64,000 nucleotides of DNA from CAYOZN01 sp964408455 (GTDB taxonomy: Bacteria > Planctomycetota > Phycisphaerae > UBA1845 > UTPLA1), in assembly GCA_964408455.1 (NCBI GenBank), contig CAYOZN010000001.1, forward strand, positions 310,001-374,000, read 5' to 3'. The translations under genes were made by a program, and so were the position numbers. The notes under the pieces were generated by a model, which was given only the letters and a program-made list of their open reading frames with translations, searched no databases and was not told the DNA's origin. Position 1 is the stretch's first letter; each line of letters begins with the position of its first letter. Shown here piece by piece: positions 35,790-43,556 of this stretch.

Positions 35790-36563
35790 ATGCCAAGCAA
35801 ACTCGAGATCGCCAAGGGCTGGCTGCCACGCTACACCGGCATGCCGATCGACGGCTTCGGCGACTTCGTCCTGCTCACCAACTTCGCCCACTACGTCGAA
35901 CGCTTCAGCGCGACCTTCAACTGCGAGATCAAGGGCGTCGGCCGGCCGATGCAGGCGGCGACCAACTCGGCCGGCCTCTCCATCATCAACTTCGGCATCG
36001 GCTCGCCCAATGCCGCCATCATCATGGACCTGCTCACCGCCCGGCACCCGCGCGGCGTCCTCTTCCTCGGCAAGTGCGGCGGCCTCAAGCACACCACCGA
36101 GATCGGCCACTTCATCCTGCCCATCGCCGCCATCCGCGGCGAGGGCACCTCGACCGACTACTTCCCGCCCGAGGTGCCGGCCCTGCCCAGCTTCAAGCTG
36201 CACAAGTTCGTCTCGGAGAAGATCCTGGCGCGCGGCCTCGACTATCGCACTGGCGTGGTCTATACGACCAACCGCCGCGTGTGGGAGCACGACATGGCCT
36301 TCCTCAAGCGTCTCCAGGATGTCACCGCCATCGCCATCGACATGGAGACGGCCACCATCTTCATCGTCGGCCACAAGAACGAGATCTCGCGCGGGGCGCT
36401 GCTGCTCGTCTCCGACGTGCCCATCACGCCCGACGGCGTCAAGACCGAGGAGAGCGACGCCCGCGTGACCAAGGACTGGTCGGACACGCACTTGCAGATC
36501 GGGATCGAGGCGATGACGCAGATCGGGGATCGGGGGGAGCAGATCAGGCACTTTCAATACTGA
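35790..36563 (+). CDS. amn: AMP nucleosidase (short form)
   Basis: 257 residues. Phosphorylase-fold motifs are INFGIGSPNAAIIMDLL, LFLGKCGGLKHTTEIGHFIL, then TTNRRVWEHDMAFL and AIDMETATIF, in which the Glu and Met contact the ribose. LLLVSDVPITPDGVK closes the base pocket. The sequence matches the about 250-residue AMP nucleosidases that lack the N-terminal domain of the E. coli enzyme. It would split AMP to adenine and ribose 5-phosphate. The gene is unusually rich in C-ending codons. It stops just before the heptad repeat at 36564. Confidence 0.9.
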   Translation: MPSKLEIAKGWLPRYTGMPIDGFGDFVLLTNFAHYVERFSATFNCEIKGVGRPMQAATNSAGLSIINFGIGSPNAAIIMDLLTARHPRGVLFLGKCGGLKHTTEIGHFILPIAAIRGEGTSTDYFPPEVPALPSFKLHKFVSEKILARGLDYRTGVVYTTNRRVWEHDMAFLKRLQDVTAIAIDMETATIFIVGHKNEISRGALLLVSDVPITPDGVKTEESDARVTKDWSDTHLQIGIEAMTQIGDRGEQIRHFQY

Positions 36564-36655
36564 ATGATGAATGCGGAATTATGAATGCTGAATTCAGAAT
36601 GCAAAATTCAAAATTAAAAATGCTGAATTCAAGATTCAAACTTTAACATCCGCGG
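36564..36655. repeat. AT-rich heptad repeat after amn, second member of the family
   Basis: Units TGAATGA, TGAATGC, TGAATTC, AAAATTCAAAATT and AATGCTGAATTC are strung together right after the amn stop. The complementary series (ATTTTGCATTCAGCATTCTG, CATTCATCATTC) is at 36770-36800, just before the end of the convergent gene. The two blocks could pair over a 115-base spacer that holds the terminator hairpin. This is the same layout as between purH and the gene at 245. Confidence 0.7.
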
Positions 36656-36701
36656 GGAGCATGGGCCTCTGGCCCGTGCGGGGGGGGGCGGAAGGCTGAA
36701 T

Positions 36702-36738
36702 AAAAAACGGCGCGCCGGGGATTCCATCCGGCGCGCCG
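36702..36738 (-). terminator. Rho-independent terminator for the fibronectin-like gene
   Basis: A perfect 10-bp stem GGCGCGCCGG (36709-36718) pairs with CCGGCGCGCC (36728-36737). On the minus strand it is followed by TTTTTTA (36707-36701), which is a good terminator for the gene ending at 36804. Confidence 0.75.
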
Positions 36739-36803
36739 CCTGCCACCCTCGATGACGCATCCTGCCGAATTTTGCATTCAGCATTCTGCATTCATCATTC
36801 TCT

Positions 36804-37607
36804 TCATACCCCCACGCGCTGTCGCGTCGTCTTCGCCGCGCCATTCCCGTTGGCCGCGTAGCCGTTGCCGTTGACGTAGCCGCCGTTCGACACCGGCAGG
36901 CTCATGCCGCTGCCCTTCGCCATGCCCGATGCCATGCTCGAGACCGACGCGGTCATGCCGCCGCCGGGGGCGATGCCGAAGCTGACGACGAAGATCTGGC
37001 TGAGCGGCCCGCTGCTGTCACTGCGCTGGCCCTGCACCGTGTACTGCACCCAGTCCGGCCCTGCCACCATCGTGTCATCGGTGAACATCTTCTTGCCGGA
37101 AAAGCCGACGACGGTCCAGCCGGTCTCGCCCGGCAGCCGGCGGCGGATGATGTAGCTCGTCCCGCTGGTGCCGGTCGGGTTGGAGGCCTTCCAGCGCAGG
37201 ACCAGCGCCCCCGAGGGCGGCAACAGCTCGACCGTCAGATTCGTCGGCTCGGCCGGCGGGGCGGCGGGCTTGGGCGGCTGCGGGGCGGGAATCTGCGCCG
37301 TCTGATAGACGACGTTGGGGTCTGCGCTGTTCTCGGCGAAGGCGCGGATCAGCTTCACGGTGTTGCCGGCTGTCGTGAGCATGCCCTGGTAGGCCGCGTT
37401 CGCCGCCTCGGTCGACATCTTCGCGGCCTGCTGGGCGGCGGCCTGGTCGTTGAGGGCCGAGCCGAAGGCGGCGGTCTGCGTGTTGAAGGCCGTCGCCTGG
37501 GCCGGGGTGAGCCCGATCTCGACGGCGCTGTCGATGAACAGCGGGGCGTGAATCTGGCACCACGACAGGAAGTCCGCGCGGGGCGTTGTCGGATAGGTAT
37601 TGGACAT
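36804..37607 (-). CDS. Fibronectin type III-like domain protein
   Basis: 267 residues from the ATG at 37607 with GGAGAG upstream; a frame-open extension to 37709 is not used. Residues 1-90 are Ala/Gln-rich and helical (SWCQIHAPLFIDSAVEIGLT, ALNDQAAAQQAAKM). After a Pro-rich linker, a beta-sandwich with FnIII features runs through LTVELLPPSGALVLRWKAS, SYIIRRRLPGETGWTVVGFS and VQYTVQGQRSDSSGPLS. The tail is Gly/Asn/Ser-rich. No signal peptide is visible. I know similar proteins from planctomycete genomes, without a function. Confidence 0.65.
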   Translation of the reverse strand: MSNTYPTTPRADFLSWCQIHAPLFIDSAVEIGLTPAQATAFNTQTAAFGSALNDQAAAQQAAKMSTEAANAAYQGMLTTAGNTVKLIRAFAENSADPNVVYQTAQIPAPQPPKPAAPPAEPTNLTVELLPPSGALVLRWKASNPTGTSGTSYIIRRRLPGETGWTVVGFSGKKMFTDDTMVAGPDWVQYTVQGQRSDSSGPLSQIFVVSFGIAPGGGMTASVSSMASGMAKGSGMSLPVSNGGYVNGNGYAANGNGAAKTTRQRVGV

Positions 37608-37665
37608 GGTTTCTCTCTCCTTTTTGCTTCGGTGGCGCCAACCTGCCGCCAAGTGCCGCCGGTCT

Positions 37666-37695
37666 GCCACGCTGTGGCACCGGTTTGCAACCGGT
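37666..37695. repeat. Nested palindromes (GCCAC-GTGGC, ACCGGTT-AACCGGT)
   Basis: GCCAC (37666-37670) pairs with GTGGC (37674-37678), and ACCGGTT (37679-37685) with AACCGGT (37689-37695). This resembles the GCACCGGCT-AGCCGGTGC palindromes at 54257 and 58531. The stretch 37608-38442 holds no gene that I can support. Confidence 0.6.
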
Positions 37696-37994
37696 GATCG
37701 TCCCGGCAACGCGCCAGGGCGGTGTCATGCCGCCGTCATCGGCGCATGCGCCGCCGACATTCACTAGCCGCCGACTTTTTAAAGGGACGTTGCGATGGCA
37801 CTGACGGGCCGCTAACCCGCCGCCCCCGGCCCCTGGCCGGCGACGGCCGCCGCTGCACGCGCGGCAAGCGCCAGCGTCCGATCCATGCGCACGCGTTTTT
37901 GCCAGCGCCAGGGCCGCCGCCCGAAAAGAGCGGCCGGGATGCCCGCCCAGCCGCGCCGGGCCGTGTCTGGATAATCTTTTTTTGTCTTCGTTGA

Positions 37995-38203
37995 CTGGTC
38001 CTGCGCTTTCAAGGACCAGTCCCGCGCTTCGGCGGATTAGTCCCGCGCTTTCGCGAACTAGCCCCGCGCTTCCAAGGACTGGTCCCGCGCTTCCGCGGAC
38101 TGGTCCCGCGCTCTCAAGGACGAATCCCGCGCTTTCGCAGACTAGTCCTGCGCTTTCGGAGATTAGTCCTGCGCTTCCGCCGACTGGTCCGAAAGCGCAG
38201 CGG
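37995..38203. repeat. 21-bp minisatellite, nine full units plus an inverted end
   Basis: Nine contiguous 21-bp units with consensus CTRGTCCCGCGCTTYCRMGGA start at 37995, 38016, 38037, 38058, 38079, 38100, 38121, 38142 and 38163. A tenth, from 38184, breaks after CTGGTCC and continues with CGAAAGCGCAG, the reverse complement of the unit core. No spacer sequences are present, so it is not a CRISPR array. One frame through it reads as repeats of SPALxxT, but no start site or codon bias supports translation. It lies about 240 bases upstream of the restriction-modification gene. Confidence 0.85.
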
Positions 38204-38442
38204 GTCGGGCGGGGGCTGGTCCCTCAATGCCGCCGTGCCGGCATCGAGAAGGGCCGTCCTCTAACGTTGGCGCGCGCGGACAGGCGGTGACGGGTTTCGC
38301 AGCGGTGCTGTAGCTGAGTTGTGTCCCTGGTGAACGGGCCCCTCGCTTGCGGTTGTGTCATCGTCGACCTACGCCGCTGAAGGGGCGGGCAAGGCGGACT
38401 TTCCTCTTGTGGAACCGGCCGGCGTTGTTAACATGATGCCCC

Positions 38443-40896
38443 ATGCCAACGCCCATTCGAGTTCCGTACACGCAACAGTTCTCTCCAACCTCGACCCCGC
38501 TTCGCAGGATGTTGCCAATATTGCGCGAGAACAAGGGCGATTCCAAGGCTCTAATAAGGGCTATCGAAAGTGCGTTCTTCAAGAACTCTCAAGCGCCCAA
38601 GAAGATGGCCCGAAACACGCTGATTTCATTAAGATGCCACGGGATCGTTGACGAGAACCATCAGACGACGGCGTTTGGAGACGAGCTTCTGCGAGCCAAG
38701 AGCGAAGCGGAAGCGACGGAGATGCTCGCCAGGAACATCCTAACATCGCTTGATGGCGTGGGCCTGGTGGAAACGCTTCGCGAGATGCGCGATGCCGGCG
38801 AGTCCTTCAAGCTGGGTAGTATCACTGATGAACTTCGCAGCCGAGGATTTCAGGTCAGCGATAACTCCAGCGACCTGTCAGGGGTGCTCAACTGGCTCCG
38901 AGAAGCCGGCGTGCTGAACGACTACGCTGTTAACGAAGAACGCTATGGCGAGATCGTTGGCACTAGCCCTCGGTGGATCAAAGCTCTAAAGGACCTTGAC
39001 GAAGCGCAGATCGCATTCTTACGCGCTCTGGTTTCGCTGGGGGCGAGCGACTGGACTCCGCACAACTCCGTCGCGCAGCACGCGGAAGCACTTTACACGG
39101 GCGAAGTTCGATACAACTGGAAGGACCTGGACCGGTCGATAATCCAGCCTTTAGTCAAGCATGGGTTCATCGAGCACCAGAAGGCGCCAAAGTCGGGCGA
39201 GCGCGCCCGCGGTGGCAAGGCTGCGCTAGTGCGACCAACTGCGAAGTTTCAAAAAGAAGTCGCCATGCCAATCTTAGAACCGTTGTACAAGTCGGCCGGG
39301 TTCCGCGATGTCCGCAAGATTCGCAGCATTCCGCTATCGAAGCTGGTGGCCGACATCAAACAACGAAAGGACGAGCAGCTTCGTGGCCGATCGCTTGAAT
39401 TCCTCGCGATCCGAATCTGTCAGTTGTTGGACCTTGACTTTATGGGGTGGAGGGAGACGGACGAAGACTTGGTCGCTGGCGGCGAAGTCGATGGCTTCAT
39501 GCACTCCGCGCGACTGGTTTATTCGCGTTGGCAGATTCAGTGCAAAGCGTCGGACAAGATTACCTACGAAGCCCTCGCCAAGGAAGTTGGAGTTGCGGAG
39601 GTAACGCTTGCAAACGTAATCATGGTGGTCAGTACGGGCGCCTGCACGTCGGGTGCGGATTCTTTCCGCAACCGTATAGTTAGCAAGACCCCGCTCAACA
39701 TCGTAATAATTGACGGCTCGGCACTAGAGCAAATTGTAAGAGACCCTGCAATCATTACTAGCATCCTTAAGGCCCAAGCTCGTGAGGCCATGTCGCTGAA
39801 GAGAGCCCCGAGCAGCTTGGTTCGGACGGATAAGAACGGAGGGGATGACGGAGGGGGCGCACCTTCCCAAATCCGACCTCGAAAGAGTGATGCGACGGCG
39901 ACTTCCGACGATCCCGGAACCAGCGAGCCGACGCTTTTCAGTCCGTACTATTTTACGCGGCACGGCGTGATGTATCACGGGGACTCATACGAAGTCCTGC
40001 GCTCCTTGATAAGACGCGGTGTGAGGACCAAGCTCCTAATTACCTCGCCGCCTTTCGCTCTAATACGTAAGAAAGCGTATGGCAACGAAGACGCGGATCG
40101 GTACGTTGATTGGTTCATGCGGTTTGCTCCACTCTTTTCCCAGATACTTGAGCCGGCGGGCAGCTTCGTAATTGACATTGGCGGCACTTGGATTCCCGGA
40201 ATCCCTGCACGCTCAACCTATCATTACCAATTGCTGCTACGCCTTTGTCAAAGCGGCTTCTATTTAGCACAGGAGTTCTACCATTACAATCCTGCACGCC
40301 TTCCGACCCCTGCCGAGTGGGTCACTGTTCGCCGCATGCGCGTAAAAGATGCCATTAATAATGTTTGGTGGTTTGTTAAGGACCCGTTTGTAGACGCAGA
40401 CAATCGTCGTGTCCTTCGGGAGTATAGCAGTGCCATGAAGGGGCTACTGCGTAACGGATACACGCCGAAGCTACGCCCGTCCGGACACGACATTAGCGCT
40501 AAGTTTGGCGTCGACCACGGCGGTGCCATTCCGCCCAACCTATTGGAATTTGCCAACACAGAAAGCAACAGCCATTATCTCAAGTCATGTCGGGCGTCCG
40601 GCATAAAGCCGCATCCAGCTCGGTTTCCCGCGGCACTTCCTGACTTCTTTATTAGGTTCCTTACCCAAACGGGAGATTTGGTCCTAGACCCATTTGCAGG
40701 CTCGAATGTCACCGGCGAAACCGCCGAGGCCTTGGCGCGCAAGTGGATAGCGATCGAGTTGAATGAAGATTACATTAAGGGATCGCGGTTCCGGTTTGAC
40801 AAGCCTATCGAAGCACGGGGCGCGCGTGCTACGGGGACCGAACGAAGGAGTCAAGCCGAGCAAAATCTGTTCAAATTGCGCAGGGCGGCACAATAA
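38443..40896 (+). CDS. Single-chain restriction-modification protein: Mrr-like nuclease fused to DNA methyltransferase
   Basis: 817 residues. Residues about 1-300 are helical and winged-helix-like (LRRMLPILRENKGDSKALIR, GSITDELRSRGFQVS, WIKALKDLDEAQIAFLRAL), probably DNA-reading. Residues about 310-430 form a PD-(D/E)XK nuclease: Glu319 in RSLEFLAIRI, Asp350 in GGEVDGFM and Gln366-x-Lys368 in WQIQCKA, as in Mrr. After a Gly/Asp-rich linker (about 455-490), the methyltransferase has TSPPF (534-538, motif IV) before LDPFAGSNVTGE (748-759, motif I), i.e. beta-class order; SPPF points to N4-cytosine methylation, though N6-adenine cannot be excluded. G+C is visibly lower than in neighbouring genes, suggesting transfer. 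No separate specificity or partner gene is present. Confidence 0.88.
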   Translation: MPTPIRVPYTQQFSPTSTPLRRMLPILRENKGDSKALIRAIESAFFKNSQAPKKMARNTLISLRCHGIVDENHQTTAFGDELLRAKSEAEATEMLARNILTSLDGVGLVETLREMRDAGESFKLGSITDELRSRGFQVSDNSSDLSGVLNWLREAGVLNDYAVNEERYGEIVGTSPRWIKALKDLDEAQIAFLRALVSLGASDWTPHNSVAQHAEALYTGEVRYNWKDLDRSIIQPLVKHGFIEHQKAPKSGERARGGKAALVRPTAKFQKEVAMPILEPLYKSAGFRDVRKIRSIPLSKLVADIKQRKDEQLRGRSLEFLAIRICQLLDLDFMGWRETDEDLVAGGEVDGFMHSARLVYSRWQIQCKASDKITYEALAKEVGVAEVTLANVIMVVSTGACTSGADSFRNRIVSKTPLNIVIIDGSALEQIVRDPAIITSILKAQAREAMSLKRAPSSLVRTDKNGGDDGGGAPSQIRPRKSDATATSDDPGTSEPTLFSPYYFTRHGVMYHGDSYEVLRSLIRRGVRTKLLITSPPFALIRKKAYGNEDADRYVDWFMRFAPLFSQILEPAGSFVIDIGGTWIPGIPARSTYHYQLLLRLCQSGFYLAQEFYHYNPARLPTPAEWVTVRRMRVKDAINNVWWFVKDPFVDADNRRVLREYSSAMKGLLRNGYTPKLRPSGHDISAKFGVDHGGAIPPNLLEFANTESNSHYLKSCRASGIKPHPARFPAALPDFFIRFLTQTGDLVLDPFAGSNVTGETAEALARKWIAIELNEDYIKGSRFRFDKPIEARGARATGTERRSQAEQNLFKLRRAAQ

Positions 40897-41124
40897 CTTC
40901 GAAGTGCGCGCCCCGGGCGGCTGCTCCTAATCCACGTCGTGCCGTTGTTCATACTTTCCCCTCCGCCCGCGCGGGCCGGCCGCGAGCAGGAGCAAGATGA
41001 AGAGTACGTATAAGAAGAGGATCAGAAGCAAGAGTCGGATCAGGAGAAGGATCGTCCGCGCGCGGCGGGGGCGTCGGGGCTGGCGGCGAGACGGGCGCTG
41101 GGGCCGGGGTTAAAATCGCCGCGC

Positions 41125-42537
41125 ATGAGCGACACCGCCTTTCTCCGCTGCATCCGCCCGTCCTGCGCGGCGACGTACGATGCGCTGGAACCAATACACG
41201 CCTGCCGCGCCTGCGGCGATCTGCTGGATGTGCAGTATGACTGGGACCGGGCATGCCGGGCGGGCGATTTCGCCGGGGCGGCGGGGCTGGCCGTGTTTCG
41301 GGAGCGCTGGGCCTCGCGGCAGGTGCCGGTGGACCACTCCGGCGTGTGGCGGTTTCGCGAGCTGATGCCCTTCGCGCGGGCGGACGAGCTGGTGACGATC
41401 GGCGAGGGGCAGACGCTGCTGCACGCGGTGGAGGGGAAGGCACTCGATCTGCCGCAGCGGCCGGGGAGGTTGTTCTTTCAGTATGAAGGGCTGAACCCAT
41501 CCGGCAGCTTCAAGGACAATGGCATGGCCGCGGCCTTCACGGTCGCCCGCCGGCTGGGGCGGCGCGTGGTGGCCTGCGCCTCGACCGGGAACACCAGCGC
41601 GAGCCTGGCGTTGTACGCGGCGCAGACGCGGATGGCCGATGGCGCGGCGATGCGGGCGGTGGTGTTCATCGGGGCCGGGAAGATCGCGCATGGCAAGCTG
41701 GCCCAGACGCTGGACCACGGGGCGGTGACGCTCCAGGTGGCCGGGGATTTTGACGCGTGTCTCGCTCGCATCCGCGAGGCGGCCGAGGGGTTGGGGCTGT
41801 ACCTGATGAACTCGGTCAACCCGTTCCGGCTCGAGGGGCAGAAGGCGATCATGTACCGCGTATTGGAGGGGCTGGACTGGCAGGTGCCGGACTGGATCGT
41901 GGTGCCGGGGGGGAACCTCGGCAACGCGAGTGCCTTCGGCAAGGCATTCGTGGAGTTGAAGGAGCTGGGGCTGGTGGAGCGCCTGCCGCGGCTGGCGGTG
42001 GTGAATGCCCGGGGGGCGAACACGCTCTGCGAGCTGGTGAATGGGAAGGGCGTGGGCTGGAATGGCGGCGACTGGCCGCGGGAGACGGTGGCGGCGCATG
42101 AAGAGGAAAGGCGGGCGGCGGGCTGGCGGGCGCGAACCGTGGCGACGGCGATCGAAATCGGGCGGCCGGTGAACCTGCCCAAGGCGCTGCGATCGCTGGC
42201 GGCCATGGCGGGCGTGGTGATTGAGGTGGAGGATGAGGCGATCCTCGACGAGAAGGCGCGGATCGGGCGCTGCGGCCTGGGGTGCGAGCCGGCCAGCGCC
42301 GCGAGCCTGGCGGGGCTGCGGCGGCTGGTGGCGGAGCAAGTCGTCGGGGCCGACGAGCGCGTGGTGTGCATATTGACGGGGCATGCGCTGAAGGACCCGG
42401 ATGCGACGATCGGCTACCATCTGGGGCCGGCGGCCGGCGGGGCGGCTGTGCGCGGCGGCGGGGTGCATGCGAATCGGCCGCGGCAGGTCGCGGACGATGC
42501 GGAGGCGATCCGCAGGGCGATCGAGCGCCTGGAGTGA
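41125..42537 (+). CDS. thrC: Threonine synthase
   Basis: 470 residues. The N-terminus has a four-cysteine zinc-ribbon-like piece (Cys9, Cys14, Cys27, Cys30), followed by the fold-type II PLP enzyme with Lys130 in NPSGSFKDNGM, the phosphate loop ASTGNTSASLALYAA and VVPGGNLGNASAFGK. It converts O-phospho-homoserine to threonine. The stop is seven bases before dapB, so threonine and lysine genes of the aspartate pathway are read together. The 228 bases before it, after the restriction-modification gene, contain no gene. Confidence 0.92.
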   Translation: MSDTAFLRCIRPSCAATYDALEPIHACRACGDLLDVQYDWDRACRAGDFAGAAGLAVFRERWASRQVPVDHSGVWRFRELMPFARADELVTIGEGQTLLHAVEGKALDLPQRPGRLFFQYEGLNPSGSFKDNGMAAAFTVARRLGRRVVACASTGNTSASLALYAAQTRMADGAAMRAVVFIGAGKIAHGKLAQTLDHGAVTLQVAGDFDACLARIREAAEGLGLYLMNSVNPFRLEGQKAIMYRVLEGLDWQVPDWIVVPGGNLGNASAFGKAFVELKELGLVERLPRLAVVNARGANTLCELVNGKGVGWNGGDWPRETVAAHEEERRAAGWRARTVATAIEIGRPVNLPKALRSLAAMAGVVIEVEDEAILDEKARIGRCGLGCEPASAASLAGLRRLVAEQVVGADERVVCILTGHALKDPDATIGYHLGPAAGGAAVRGGGVHANRPRQVADDAEAIRRAIERLE

Positions 42538-42544
42538 CACGGGT

Positions 42545-43348
42545 ATGGCAGTACGGATGGCAGTGGCGGGGGCGGGCGGCCGGATGGGGCGGCGGATCAT
42601 CGCGCTGGCCGGCGAGGATGGCGGGGTGCAGGTCGTGGCGGCCCTGGAGCGGGCGGGGCACGCGTGCCTGGGGCGGGATGCCGGGGAGCTGGCGGGCGTC
42701 GGGCCGCTGAACCTGGCGGTCAGCGAGTTGCCGGCGGCGGCGTTCGACGTGCTGGTGGACTTCACGAGCCCGGAGGGGACACAGGGCCATCTCGCGCTGT
42801 GCCGGGAGCATGGCAGTGCCATCGTGATCGGGACGACGGGGCACGGCGAGGCGCAGCTGTCGGCCATCGCGTCGGCGGCGAAGGCGATCCCGGTGCTCAA
42901 GGCGGCGAACATGAGCGTGGGGGTGAATGTCGTCCTGCGGCTGGCGGAGCTGCTGGCCGGGCGGCTGGATGCCGGCTTTGACGTGGAGATCGTCGAGGCG
43001 CATCACCGCTTCAAGGAAGATGCGCCAAGTGGCACGGCCCTGGCACTGTGCGAGGCCGTTCAGCGGGGGCGGGCGGCGTCGGGCGCAGCGCCGCGCGTCG
43101 TTCAGGGTCGCAGCGGTCGAGCGGGGCCGCGGCCGGCGGGCGAGATCGGCATGCACAGCCTGCGGATCGGCGACACGGTCGGCGAGCACGTCGTGCATTT
43201 CGGCAGCCTGGGCGAGACGATCAGCATTGCCCACAGTGCCCATTCGCGGGATACCTTCGCGGCCGGGGCGTTGAAGGCGGCGCGGTGGATCAGCGGCAGG
43301 CCGGCGGGGCTGTACGACATGCAGCAGGTCCTCTTCGGGGCCGAATAA
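42545..43348 (+). CDS. dapB: 4-hydroxy-tetrahydrodipicolinate reductase
   Basis: 267 residues from the ATG at 42545; the frame is open further upstream but inside thrC. It has the NAD(P) motif GAGGRMGR (9-16), the strand DVLVDFTSPEG, GTTGH (96-100) and the diagnostic EAHHRFKEDAPSGTAL (151-166) with His153, His154 and Lys157. It reduces hydroxy-tetrahydrodipicolinate in lysine/diaminopimelate synthesis. It directly follows thrC. No dapA or asd is in the window. Confidence 0.95.
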   Translation: MAVRMAVAGAGGRMGRRIIALAGEDGGVQVVAALERAGHACLGRDAGELAGVGPLNLAVSELPAAAFDVLVDFTSPEGTQGHLALCREHGSAIVIGTTGHGEAQLSAIASAAKAIPVLKAANMSVGVNVVLRLAELLAGRLDAGFDVEIVEAHHRFKEDAPSGTALALCEAVQRGRAASGAAPRVVQGRSGRAGPRPAGEIGMHSLRIGDTVGEHVVHFGSLGETISIAHSAHSRDTFAAGALKAARWISGRPAGLYDMQQVLFGAE

Positions 43349-43556
43349 CCAGGTCAAATGGCTGGCGTGCCAGGCTCGTGCTAACAAGTTGCACGGTGCG
43401 ACGTCTTTAATACTCCGAAGTCGCTTGCCTACCCAAAAATCCCCCCGGAGAGTGGGTGCTGGTGCCGTTTGAACGTGGAGCGGGTGGTCGTGCCCGTTCC
43501 ACGCGGGCCTGGAGGCCTGTCCACTCAAGACGTACCCGTACCGGAAAGTGCCCGGC

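Noticed and set aside
35568..36557. 330-codon upstream extension of the ribonuclease D frame on the minus strand
   Set aside because: It is antisense to the AMP nucleosidase gene and rnd has its own ATG with GGAG at 35567. The frame is open only because amn prefers C-ending codons.
37995..38203. CRISPR array
   Set aside because: Units are contiguous with no spacers, and no cas gene is in the window.
37982..38290. Plus-strand frame through the 21-bp repeats (SPALxxT heptapeptides)
   Set aside because: It has no ribosome site and no family. A 21-bp period keeps any open frame open.
38291..38442. tRNA-like or attachment-site sequence at the border of the restriction-modification gene
   Set aside because: No cloverleaf, T-loop or target duplication could be found on either side.
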